From: an uncultured Collinsella sp.
GTDB taxonomy: Bacteria; Actinomycetota; Coriobacteriia; Coriobacteriales; Coriobacteriaceae
Direction: 5' to 3'
Length of the DNA: 8,260 nt
NCBI GenBank assembly: GCA_900542635.1
Contig: UQOJ01000074.1
Span: 1-8,260, forward strand
Part shown: piece by piece, positions 1 through 5,919 of the stretch
Numbering within the stretch: the first letter of the stretch is position 1
Layout: every line of letters begins with the position of its first letter
Translations under genes and position numbers: made by a program
The notes under the pieces: generated by a model
The model's input: only the letters and a program-made list of their open reading frames with translations
Database searches by the model: none
Told to the model about the DNA's origin: nothing

Positions 1-62
1 TTTCCCGATGTCCAAGAAATGGGAGGCGGTTCACTGTCCCCTTTGTGGTGGTTTTTGGTCGG
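1..62. other. Downstream flank of the kinase-like gene
   Basis: This short stretch follows the stop codon of the cytidylate kinase-like gene. It holds one copy of the CAAAGGGGACAG motif (bases 33-48, read on the minus strand) and no hairpin with a U-tract, so no intrinsic terminator for the operon can be shown here. The operon's end may lie outside the window. Confidence 0.4.
33..48 (-). repeat. Dispersed motif, CACAAAGGGGACAG form
   Basis: On the minus strand this reads CCACAAAGGGGACAGT. The core CAAAGGG(G)ACAG recurs inside the hairpin at 705-731 and at 5839-5850, always between genes. It is a single half-site here, with no matching inverted arm in view. Function unknown. Confidence 0.5.
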
Positions 63-686
63 TTAGCCTTCGAGCTGCGCTACTTTGTAGCGGTAGGCCG
101 CGGCGATAACGTCTTTGCAGCCTTCGCGGCCCAGTTTGGCGCGGTTGACGACGATATCTTTACCGCTCGTCATCTTCCACTTTCCGGCGCTGTAGCGCTT
201 GTAGAATGCCTCGCGCGCCTTCTGCTGCTGCTTGACCAGCTTGGCGCCCTTCTTTTTGTTAAGGCCACGCTTTTTGCGCACGATCTCGACGCGGTCCTCA
301 AAGGGGGCTGTCACCAACACGGCAATGTGGTTGGGGTTGTTACGCAGCAGGTAATCGGACAAACGGCCTTCGATAATGCAGCTCTCGGTCTCGCCCAGAT
401 CCAAAATCACCTGGCTCATCTTTTGGAACAACTTATCCGAGTACGAACGCGCATCGTAGCGGTCGGGCAGGAACGCCATGTTCTCCACGGCCAGACGCTC
501 ATCGTAGGCGGCCATCTTGTCGAGCGACTCACCCGCGCGCAGCGACGCACGTACCAGCAGCTCGTTATCGTACAGCGGAATCCCCAACTCGTCGGCAAGC
601 ATGCGACCAATCTCGTGGCCCTCGGCGCCGAAGTCGCGCGCGATGGTAATGACCACAGGATTCTTCTTATTCTCCAGATCGCTCAT
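63..686 (-). CDS. Cytidylate kinase-like family protein
   Basis: This 207-residue protein matches in layout the cytidylate kinase-like family often annotated in Actinomycetota and Firmicutes. The N-terminus (about 12-40) has the family's opening, ITIARDFGAEGHEIG, then ADELGIPLYD. A strand ending CIIEGR (103-108), followed by DYLL, matches the family's Walker B-like segment. A Lys/Arg-rich stretch lies at about 137-164, where nucleotide kinases carry a mobile lid. The nucleotide loop is not a classical P-loop: it lacks the GKS/T lysine, so kinase activity on CMP is unproven. The start chosen is the ATG at 686, preceded by AGAAAGGA; an upstream in-frame start at 731 would run through the intergenic hairpin and lacks a comparable ribosome site. 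It is the last gene of the amino-acid ABC operon, 48 bases after the second permease. A link to transport is not evident from sequence. Confidence 0.8.
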   Translation of the reverse strand: MSDLENKKNPVVITIARDFGAEGHEIGRMLADELGIPLYDNELLVRASLRAGESLDKMAAYDERLAVENMAFLPDRYDARSYSDKLFQKMSQVILDLGETESCIIEGRLSDYLLRNNPNHIAVLVTAPFEDRVEIVRKKRGLNKKKGAKLVKQQQKAREAFYKRYSAGKWKMTSGKDIVVNRAKLGREGCKDVIAAAYRYKVAQLEG

Positions 687-704
687 CGCGATTCCTTTCT
701 CTAT

Positions 705-731
705 GTGACAAAGGGGCTGTCCCTTTGCCAC
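705..731. repeat. Intercistronic hairpin of the GGGACAG family
   Basis: Arms 705-715 and 721-731 (GTGACAAAGGG and CCCTTTGCCAC) pair at 10 of 11 positions around a 5-base loop. The hairpin fills most of the gap between the second permease and the kinase-like gene. There is no U-tract after it on the minus strand, so it is unlikely to be a simple terminator. It could stabilise the 3' end of the transporter mRNA or lower expression of the last gene; that is inference. Confidence 0.6.
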
Positions 732-734
732 ATT

Positions 735-1373
735 CTACGCTGCCACCATTCGCCTCTGATATGCGCGAACCAGCAGCGAGATACCAAAGTTGAGCACAAA
801 GTACATCGCAAACACCAGGCCGTAGAGCATAAGCACCTGCGACAGGTCGATCGCGTGGGCCATCACGACGTTTGCCGTGTACATGAGCTCGGCCACGTTA
901 ATGCCCGAAAGATACGAGCTGTCCTTGATGACAGTCGTGCACTGGCTAAACAGCGCCGGAATGATCGTCTTAAACGTCTGCGGCAGAATGATGTAGCGCA
1001 TGGTGGCAAAGAAGCCAAAGCCCTGGCTCTGCGCTGCCTCAAACTGGCCGCGCGGAATCGAGTTGAGGCCGCCGCGCACAATCTCGGCCATAACGGCGCT
1101 GGTAAACAGCGTAAAGGCGATGGTCGAAATCACAATGTCCAAACCCTGCACCGTAAAGTAGATAAAAAGGATCCACAGCAGGTTCGGCGTGCAGCGGAAC
1201 AGCTCGATATAGGCGCTCACCAAAATACGGAACGGGCGGGGCGCATAGCTTTTAACGAGCGCCAGCACCGTGCCGAAGATGAGCGAGAAAAAGATCGACA
1301 GCGCCGAGATCTCGATCGTCTTAACAAAGCCGCCCCAAATGTAGAGCAGGTTGGTCGCGTTGAAGATTTCCAT
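735..1373 (-). CDS. Polar amino-acid ABC transporter permease (second)
   Basis: This 212-residue inner-membrane permease belongs to the HisM/GlnP/GltK type, which forms a channel with its partner permease and is driven by the shared ATPase. Hydrophobic segments are visible at roughly 22-42, 50-75, 78-98, 155-172 and 178-203, fitting the usual five helices. The cytoplasmic EAA loop that docks the ATPase is clear: EAAQSQGFGFFATMRYIILP starts at residue 112, with the conserved Gly at 118. The ATG at 1373 is preceded by GAGGAGG lying inside the end of the upstream permease gene, whose stop is only 3 bases away, so the two are probably translationally coupled. Length is normal for the family. The paired permease at 1377-2123 carries the same EAAQSQGF motif, so the two look like ancient duplicates that now form a heterodimer. 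Confidence 0.93.
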   Translation of the reverse strand: MEIFNATNLLYIWGGFVKTIEISALSIFFSLIFGTVLALVKSYAPRPFRILVSAYIELFRCTPNLLWILFIYFTVQGLDIVISTIAFTLFTSAVMAEIVRGGLNSIPRGQFEAAQSQGFGFFATMRYIILPQTFKTIIPALFSQCTTVIKDSSYLSGINVAELMYTANVVMAHAIDLSQVLMLYGLVFAMYFVLNFGISLLVRAYQRRMVAA

Positions 1374-1376
1374 GCG

Positions 1377-2123
1377 CTAGGCCTCCTCTACGTTGTCGAG
1401 CCCCAGCTCGGCCAGGCTCACGCCGCGCGGACGCTCCTTGGAGCGGCGCTCGAGCCACTGCACCAGCATGGCGAGCGGAAAGCAGATGATGAAGTACATA
1501 AGGCAGCAGACGATGTATCCCTGCAGGTAGCCGTACAGACTCACAAAGTTGTCGGAACGGTACATAAGGTCGCCGCCGGCCACAAGCGCCAGCACCGACG
1601 TGTTCTTGACCAGGTTGAGCGCCTGGTTGCACAGCGGCGGCAGAATGATCTTGAATGTCTGAGGCAGCACGATGTACCAGTACGCCTGCGCACGGGTGAA
1701 GCCCTGGCTCTGGGCCGCCTCCATCTGACCGCGCGGAACGGCCTCGATACCAGTGCGGATGACCTCCGAAATGTAGGCCGCGTGATACAGGCCCACACCC
1801 AAGAAGCCCAGCACGAACGGCGCGATACGCACCGGCTGGTCGGCACCGGTTATGGCCTGCAAAAACTGCGGACCGGCCATGTACATAAAGAGCACCTGCA
1901 CGGGCAGCGGGGTGTTCTGGTAAAACTCCACGTACACGCGGCTTATGGCGCGCAGCACGCGCGAGCGAGTGGTAGAGAACACGCCCAGCAGCGTGCCCAG
2001 TACCAGCGACAGCAGCAGACCGGCAACGACCACCTGCAGCGTCACGCCAAAGCCCTCCCAGAAGGGCCCCATGTTTTGAAATGTCGTCGACCAACGGTCG
2101 GCGTCAAATAATCCTTCGAGCAT
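1377..2123 (-). CDS. Polar amino-acid ABC transporter permease (first)
   Basis: This 248-residue integral membrane permease is of the HisQ/GlnP/GltJ type and is the partner of the next gene. It has an N-terminal hydrophobic helix at about 29-50, further ones at about 74-90, 101-121 and 198-222, and an EAA loop (EAAQSQGFTRAQAYWYIVLP, from residue 135) for contact with the ATPase. The segment EFYQNTPLPVQVLF (66-79) matches the family's E-x-x-R/Q-x-T-P-x-x-V-Q region. I chose the ATG at 2123 because AAGGAAGGA sits just upstream; an in-frame ATG 33 bases earlier would overlap the binding-protein gene and adds residues that do not fit the family. A polar C-terminal tail (about 225-248) extends beyond the last helix and is slightly long for the family. 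The gene begins 25 bases after the binding-protein stop. Confidence 0.93.
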   Translation of the reverse strand: MLEGLFDADRWSTTFQNMGPFWEGFGVTLQVVVAGLLLSLVLGTLLGVFSTTRSRVLRAISRVYVEFYQNTPLPVQVLFMYMAGPQFLQAITGADQPVRIAPFVLGFLGVGLYHAAYISEVIRTGIEAVPRGQMEAAQSQGFTRAQAYWYIVLPQTFKIILPPLCNQALNLVKNTSVLALVAGGDLMYRSDNFVSLYGYLQGYIVCCLMYFIICFPLAMLVQWLERRSKERPRGVSLAELGLDNVEEA

Positions 2124-2148
2124 TTGATTCCTTCCTTGGACGATGCGC

Positions 2149-3024
2149 CTATACAAGACCCCAGGTCTTGACCTCTTGGTCGAGCCAGCCGTCGGCCAGG
2201 CGATCGCAAATCACCTGATCGACCACGGCCGAAAGGTCGCAGCCCTTCTTGGTCGCCACGCCGTAGCCCTGCTCGCCAAACTTGACCTCGGGCTGCAGCA
2301 GCTCAACGGTCTCGTTCATGTAACCGGCCAGCGTGGAGCGGTCCATGGCAAAGACGTCGATATTGCCGGCGTCGAGCGAACTCTTGATGATGGGGTAGCC
2401 GCTAAAGGCCCTAAACTCGGGCTTGCAGCTAAAGCCGTTGTCCTTGATCATCTGCTCGATCAGGCCCTGCGTGGTAGCACCCTGGCTCACGCCAATGACC
2501 TTGCCGTCCAGATCCTCAATCGAAGTAAAGCCCGAACGCTTCTTGACCATGAGTCCCACGTAGTCGGTGCGGTACGGCGTCGAGAAATCCCAGCTCTTCT
2601 TGCGCTCGTCGGTGATGGTGTAGGTCGCCGCGACCACGTCGAGCTGGCCGTTATCGATCAGCGGGCCGCGCGTCTTGGGCGTTACGTCGGTAAACTCGAC
2701 AAGCTCTTTGGCGCGGGCCTCCTTGTAGCTCACGCCAAAGACGGCAGCGGCAATCTGGTAGCACAAATCGACTTCCATGCCCTCAAAGCGGCCCTTGGCG
2801 GTGTCGTAATAGCCGTAGCCGGGAACATCCTTCTTAACGCCGGCATTCAGATGGCCACGCGACTTAATGGCCGCAAGCTTGGACCCCTTGTCGGAGCCCT
2901 CACCGCTGGTGGAGTTGCCGCAACCGGTAAGCGCGGTCCCCGTCAGCGCGAGCATGCCGGCGCCAGCCAGCTGCAAAAAGTGACGGCGCGACACGGCCGC
3001 CCTCGTCATATCCGTCATGTCCAT
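2149..3024 (-). CDS. Amino-acid ABC substrate-binding lipoprotein, PEB1-like (Asp/Glu)
   Basis: This 291-residue family-3 solute-binding protein captures an amino acid outside the membrane and delivers it to the permease pair. The N-terminus combines a twin-arginine motif (SRRHFLQL, Arg13-Arg14), a hydrophobic stretch, and a lipobox LTGC with the lipid-bearing Cys at 35, so it looks like a Tat-exported lipoprotein. A Ser/Gly linker follows. The body shows FEGMEVDLCYQ (80-90), KTRGPLIDNG (117-126), ATYTITDERKK (133-143), DFSTPY (146-151) and FAMDRS (225-230). From memory these align with Campylobacter PEB1, where two arginines and an aspartate hold aspartate/glutamate; the counterparts here would be Arg119, Arg141 and Asp228. 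Acidic amino-acid specificity is therefore likely but inferred. The start at 3024 is the first ATG after the ATPase stop, 8 bases away; its ribosome site is weak, and ATGs at 3018 or 3009 are possible. Confidence 0.92.
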   Translation of the reverse strand: MDMTDMTRAAVSRRHFLQLAGAGMLALTGTALTGCGNSTSGEGSDKGSKLAAIKSRGHLNAGVKKDVPGYGYYDTAKGRFEGMEVDLCYQIAAAVFGVSYKEARAKELVEFTDVTPKTRGPLIDNGQLDVVAATYTITDERKKSWDFSTPYRTDYVGLMVKKRSGFTSIEDLDGKVIGVSQGATTQGLIEQMIKDNGFSCKPEFRAFSGYPIIKSSLDAGNIDVFAMDRSTLAGYMNETVELLQPEVKFGEQGYGVATKKGCDLSAVVDQVICDRLADGWLDQEVKTWGLV

Positions 3025-3032
3025 CACCGCGC

Positions 3033-3764
3033 CTAGTGCAGAATCTTGGACAGGAACTCGCGGCAACGCGGGTTCTCGGGGTTATCGAAGAAGTGCTCGG
3101 GCGTGCCCTCCTCCAGGATGCGGCCGTCCTCCATAAAGATGACGCGGTCGGCCACCTGGCGCGCAAAGCCCATCTCGTGCGTCACGCAGATCATGGTGAT
3201 GTCCTCCTGCGCGAGCTCAATCATAACGTCCAGAACCTCCTGGACCATCTCGGGGTCGAGCGCCGAGGTCGGCTCGTCAAACAGGATGATAGGCTGCTTG
3301 GTGCACAGGGCACGGGCGATGGCGATGCGCTGCTGCTGACCGCCCGAGAGATTCTGCGGATACTCGCCAGCCTTATGCGCCATGCCGACGCGCTTGAGCG
3401 CGGCGATGGCGATCTCGGTCGCCTCCTCCTTGCTCTTCTTTTGCAGCTTGATGGGTGCGAGCGTCAGGTTGCCCAGCACCGTCATGTTGGGATACAGGTT
3501 GAACTGCTGAAACACCATGGAGCTGTACTTGCGAGCCATCTCCAGGTGATTCTTTTTGGTGAGCGGCGTACCGTCGATGACGACCTCGCCCGACGTGGGC
3601 TCCTCCAGATAATCGACGCAACGGATGAGCGTCGACTTACCCGAGCCGGAAGGCCCGATCATTACGAGCTTCTCGCCGCGCTTGACGGTGAGGTTGATAT
3701 CTTTGAGCACATGCAGGTCGCCAAAGTACTTGTTGAGATGCTTGATCTCGATCATGTCTGCCAT
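3033..3764 (-). CDS. Polar amino-acid ABC transporter ATPase (GlnQ/PEB1C type)
   Basis: This 243-residue cytoplasmic ATPase powers amino-acid import. All catalytic elements are intact: Walker A GPSGSGKS (37-44), Q-loop VFQQFNL (Gln86/87), ABC signature LSGGQQQR (139-146), Walker B IILFDEP with D-loop SALDPE (159-172), and switch histidine VTHEMGF (His196). The motif FNLYPNMTVLGNLTLAP is typical of the polar amino-acid subfamily. Length is normal. The ATG at 3764 has a strong purine-rich ribosome site (AGGGAAGGGA) a few bases upstream. It is the first gene of the operon; the binding protein, two permeases and a kinase-like gene follow. Putting the ATPase first is also seen in PEB1-type clusters. 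GlnQ-like names fit by family, but the substrate follows the binding protein. Confidence 0.95.
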   Translation of the reverse strand: MADMIEIKHLNKYFGDLHVLKDINLTVKRGEKLVMIGPSGSGKSTLIRCVDYLEEPTSGEVVIDGTPLTKKNHLEMARKYSSMVFQQFNLYPNMTVLGNLTLAPIKLQKKSKEEATEIAIAALKRVGMAHKAGEYPQNLSGGQQQRIAIARALCTKQPIILFDEPTSALDPEMVQEVLDVMIELAQEDITMICVTHEMGFARQVADRVIFMEDGRILEEGTPEHFFDNPENPRCREFLSKILH

Positions 3765-3799
3765 GAATGTCCCTTCCCTGCGTTTACACGAGTTGAACT

Positions 3800-3805
3800 A
3801 TTGTA
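3800..3805 (-). promoter_or_regulatory. Possible -10 box of the amino-acid ABC operon
   Basis: On the minus strand TACAAT (5 of 6 to TATAAT) lies about 36 bases before the ATPase ATG. No convincing -35 box is found 16-18 bases further upstream, so the promoter may depend on an activator or be placed wrongly. An inverted repeat abuts it. Confidence 0.35.
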
Positions 3806-3825
3806 CGGAAAGAACCACGTTTCCG
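3806..3825. promoter_or_regulatory. Candidate operator: CGGAAA-N8-TTTCCG inverted repeat
   Basis: A perfect 6-bp inverted repeat (3806-3811 and 3820-3825, 8-base spacer) sits directly upstream of the TACAAT box, where a regulator of the transporter operon could bind. The arms are short enough to occur by chance, and no regulator gene is in the window. Confidence 0.3.
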
Positions 3826-3870
3826 CAGCCCACACTACATTCCCGTAAAGAACCCGCAACCTTTAACCCA

Positions 3871-3937
3871 CTCATTGGGGACAGACTTAAATGAGTACCT
3901 GCTCATTGGGCACTCGTTTAAGCCTGTCCCCAATGAG
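3871..3937. repeat. 26-bp imperfect inverted repeat with GGGGACAG core
   Basis: Arms 3871-3896 (beginning CTCATTGGGGACAG) and 3912-3937 pair at 24 of 26 positions around a 15-base loop. The loop itself contains a third partial copy, CTCATTGGG (3902-3910). The element lies between the yqeY terminator and the promoter region of the amino-acid operon. It carries no coding sequence and no U-tract on either side. It looks like a REP- or MITE-like dispersed palindrome; related GGGGACAG motifs occur elsewhere in the window. Confidence 0.8.
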
Positions 3938-3950
3938 CATCCAGCCCAGC

Positions 3951-3982
3951 AAAAAGGGGCGCGACCGCAATGGTCACGCCCC
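3951..3982 (-). terminator. Intrinsic terminator of the foldase-yqeY unit
   Basis: Read on the minus strand, an 11-bp stem with one mismatch (3972-3982 with 3956-3966, loop 3967-3971) is GC-rich and followed at once by TTTTT (3955-3951). It starts about 30 bases after the yqeY stop codon. This is a textbook factor-independent terminator. Confidence 0.88.
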
Positions 3983-4011
3983 CTCAGCCTCAACTGTGTA
4001 CCGCTCGGCCC

Positions 4012-4455
4012 CTACGCGAGGCGGGCTCCGACGATCTTTGCTGCTGCCGGCTTGTCGAAGTTGCCGCCGGTGGCCTTGCCGAGTGCGCCCATAACCTGGC
4101 CCATCTGCTTCTTGGACGTTGCGCCCAGCTCGGCGATGACCTGCTCGATCAGGGCCTCGAGCTCCTCGCCCGAAACCTGCGCGGGCAGCAGGCTCTCCAG
4201 AATCTTGACCTGCTCGGTCAGGTTGTCGGTACGCTCCTGGTCGGTACCGGCCTTGATGGACATCTCCAGCGTCTCACTCGTCTGCTTAATCAGACGCTTG
4301 ATCATGCTGTTGACGTCTTCCTCGGTCACATCGCGACGCTCGTTGACCTCGATATTCTTCACCTCGGCCTTAACCTGGCGGATGATAGACAGGCGAACCT
4401 TGTCCTTGGCCTTCATGGCCGCGATCATTTCCTTCTGCAGCTCTTCGTTGGTCAT
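4012..4455 (-). CDS. yqeY: GatB/YqeY domain-containing protein
   Basis: This 147-residue soluble protein has the usual length of the YqeY family, which resembles the C-terminal tail domain of GatB, the amidotransferase subunit that helps make Gln-tRNA or Asn-tRNA. The N-terminal helical part shows the family's pattern: KEMIAAMKAKDKVRLSIIRQ, then the VTEEDVNSMIKRLIKQ region. The C-terminal small domain has SGEELEALIEQVIAELGATSKKQMGQVMGAL followed by KPAAAKIVGARL. Free-standing YqeY has no settled function; tRNA-related roles are inferred from the GatB likeness. I chose the ATG at 4455 because GAGGAGG lies 8 bases upstream; an in-frame start at 4491 would lie within the intercistronic hairpin. 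The gene follows the foldase gene by 54 bases and precedes a strong terminator, so the two probably share a transcript. Confidence 0.92.
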   Translation of the reverse strand: MTNEELQKEMIAAMKAKDKVRLSIIRQVKAEVKNIEVNERRDVTEEDVNSMIKRLIKQTSETLEMSIKAGTDQERTDNLTEQVKILESLLPAQVSGEELEALIEQVIAELGATSKKQMGQVMGALGKATGGNFDKPAAAKIVGARLA

Positions 4456-4478
4456 CTGCAAATCCTCCTCAATAGTGC

Positions 4479-4504
4479 GGGCGGCACTCACGCGGGCGCC
4501 GCCC
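4479..4504. other. Hairpin between the foldase gene and yqeY
   Basis: A perfect 7-bp GC stem (GGGCGGC at 4479-4485 with GCCGCCC at 4498-4504, 12-base loop) lies in the 54-base gap. No U-tract follows on the minus strand. It may mark an RNA processing or stability site, or be a chance product of GC-rich sequence. Confidence 0.35.
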
Positions 4505-4509
4505 CATGA

Positions 4510-5733
4510 TTACTTAGTCGTCGACGAATCGTCGGTCGAACTCTTGGTGACGCCCTTCAGGCTGACGTTGTACGGCACGTCCTTGGGCATGGGGTTAACG
4601 GTGGTGTCGGCGTCCTTCTTGTACTGCTCCAGCCACTCGCTGTACGCGGTGCTTGCCGCCTGCGTCTTCACCACGTTGGAGACGTACTTCTTGATGTCCT
4701 TGGGCACCTGCTTAATGTCATCGACCTGATTATCGACATGGAAGTAGTCGGTGCACTTGATGATGTGATAACCATAGGTCGACTCGACGACGTCGCTCAC
4801 GTCGCCCTTGTTGAGCCCCTCGAGCGCCGCCTGGTAGCTGTCGACGAAGGTGGTGAGCTTGTCCCAGCCCACATCGCCCTTCTTGTCCTTGGAGCCGGTG
4901 TCGTCGGAATACTGCTTCACGGCGTCCTCAAAGCTCAGCTCGCCGGAGTTAATCTTGTCCAGGCACTCCTGCGCCTTGGCCTTGGCGGCAGCTTTGTCCT
5001 CGTCGGAAGCGTCGGAATCGACCTTAATCAGGATATTCGACGAACGACGGGCATCGTTGTAGTTGGACAGGTTCTCATTGATGTAATCGACAATCTCGCT
5101 GTCCTTAGGCTTGCTGGTGGGTGCCACGGCATCCTTGAGCTTCTGCTGCGCCAGGCTCTCCTTGAGCGAATCCTTGTAGGTGTCCTCGGTGTAGCCGTAG
5201 GTCTTGAGAGTCTTCTTAAAAGTCTTGGCGCCGCCCGCGCTCTTGCACGCGTCCTTCCAAGCCTTCTCGACCTCCTCGTCCGACACCGTCACGCCATTCT
5301 CCTTCTGTGCTTGCTGAAGCAGAATCTGCTGCGCGTAGGAGTCGATGAGCTGCTTGCGGTACTTCTTGGGTGTGAGGTCGTTGTCAACCAGATACTGCGC
5401 CCAGTCCTTGTCCTTGGTGTAGCCGTAGGACGTGCGCATGCTCATGATCTGCTTGGTCACGGTGTCCTCGGTGAGGTTGGTGCCGTTGATAGTGGCAGCC
5501 ACACCACCAGTGAGCTTATAGCCCGAGCTGGCGCTTTCGGTCTGCGACATCAGGCCGGAGCACGCCATGGCCGAGACGGAGAGCAGCATCGCCAGCACGC
5601 CGATGACCACCAGGACAATCTTGACGGTCTTGGACACATAGGTCTTGCGCTGCTTCTTGCGAGAGCTGGAGGCGGCGCGGGACCGTTGATCGGACGTCGT
5701 CACGACCTCGGGGTTCTTTTTCTTATTTGCCAT
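4510..5733 (-). CDS. Membrane-anchored parvulin-type foldase (PrsA/SurA-like)
   Basis: This 407-residue protein is probably an extracytoplasmic peptidyl-prolyl isomerase/chaperone. A Lys/Arg-rich cytoplasmic tail (1-37) is followed by one hydrophobic helix (about 38-58). Then comes a SurA-N-like helical chaperone region (about 75-215, including DDLTPKKYRKQLI-like segments and TVSDEEVEKAWK), a parvulin domain (about 229-330) and a C-terminal helical/acidic Ser-Thr tail. The parvulin part has SSNILIKVDSD, FEDAVKQYSDD, KGDVGW and YGYHIIKC. Canonical parvulins begin with a histidine (x-x-H-I-L); here Asn233 stands there, whereas the second histidine (His323) is kept. Isomerase activity may thus be reduced. 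Cys58 follows Ala-Met-Ala, not a good lipobox, so a helical anchor is more likely than a lipid. The ATG at 5733 has AAAGG upstream. It heads a unit with yqeY. Confidence 0.85.
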   Translation of the reverse strand: MANKKKNPEVVTTSDQRSRAASSSRKKQRKTYVSKTVKIVLVVIGVLAMLLSVSAMACSGLMSQTESASSGYKLTGGVAATINGTNLTEDTVTKQIMSMRTSYGYTKDKDWAQYLVDNDLTPKKYRKQLIDSYAQQILLQQAQKENGVTVSDEEVEKAWKDACKSAGGAKTFKKTLKTYGYTEDTYKDSLKESLAQQKLKDAVAPTSKPKDSEIVDYINENLSNYNDARRSSNILIKVDSDASDEDKAAAKAKAQECLDKINSGELSFEDAVKQYSDDTGSKDKKGDVGWDKLTTFVDSYQAALEGLNKGDVSDVVESTYGYHIIKCTDYFHVDNQVDDIKQVPKDIKKYVSNVVKTQAASTAYSEWLEQYKKDADTTVNPMPKDVPYNVSLKGVTKSSTDDSSTTK

Positions 5734-5769
5734 GTTTGGCCTTTCGCATCACGAATCGAACAAACGCAA

Positions 5770-5780
5770 TTGTGTCACAA
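5770..5780. promoter_or_regulatory. Palindrome TTGTGTCACAA upstream of the foldase gene
   Basis: A perfect 5-bp inverted repeat around one base lies about 37 bases before the foldase start. It is in the right place for a regulator site, but it is short and no clear promoter boxes flank it. Confidence 0.25.
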
Positions 5781-5800
5781 CGCAGCCCCGCGGCACACCT

Positions 5801-5852
5801 GGTGCATGGGGGACAGGTTAATCTGCACCATTTTGGTGCAAAGGGGACAGGT
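5801..5852. repeat. 34-base tandem of GGTGCA-N2-GGGGACAGGT
   Basis: Two copies of an 18-base unit (5801-5818 and 5835-5852) match at 16 of 18 positions with a 34-base period. Between them TGCACC (5824-5829) pairs with the second GGTGCA (5835-5840) across ATTTT, and could equally pair with the first GGTGCA, giving alternative hairpins. The block is intergenic and belongs to the same GGGGACAG family as the 3871-3937 element. Confidence 0.65.
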
Positions 5853-5861
5853 CTGGCAGTT

Positions 5862-5918
5862 GGCAGTTAGGGACGTTCCTTTTCTGCCGGCGGTTAGGGA
5901 CGGTCCCCCAGTGCCGGC
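5862..5918. repeat. TTAGGGACG(T/G)TCC repeats and hairpin after the EIIA gene
   Basis: Two 18-base copies (5862-5879 and 5889-5906) match at 16 of 18 positions, period 27. The second contains the palindrome GGGACGGTCCC (5897-5907), itself enclosed by GCCGGC at 5886-5891 and 5913-5918. On the minus strand this hairpin begins just after the EIIA stop and could end its transcript, but no U-tract follows, so a terminator role is uncertain. Confidence 0.6.
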
Positions 5919-5919
5919 C

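Noticed and set aside
45..2111. Plus-strand open frame of 688 codons
   Set aside because: It runs antisense to the kinase-like gene and both permeases. Its product is rich in His, Arg, Gln and Leu with no domain pattern, as expected for the complement of GC-rich genes.
2143..3848. Plus-strand frames opposite the binding protein and ATPase
   Set aside because: Antisense shadows of two well-supported genes; no motifs of their own.
5554..5570. Possible lipoprotein signal in the foldase (Ala-Met-Ala-Cys58)
   Set aside because: The residues before Cys58 do not fit a lipobox (no Leu at -3, Met at -2), so a membrane helix anchor is preferred.
5801..5918. CRISPR array
   Set aside because: Only two copies of each of two different units, with unequal periods and no uniform spacers; no cas genes nearby.
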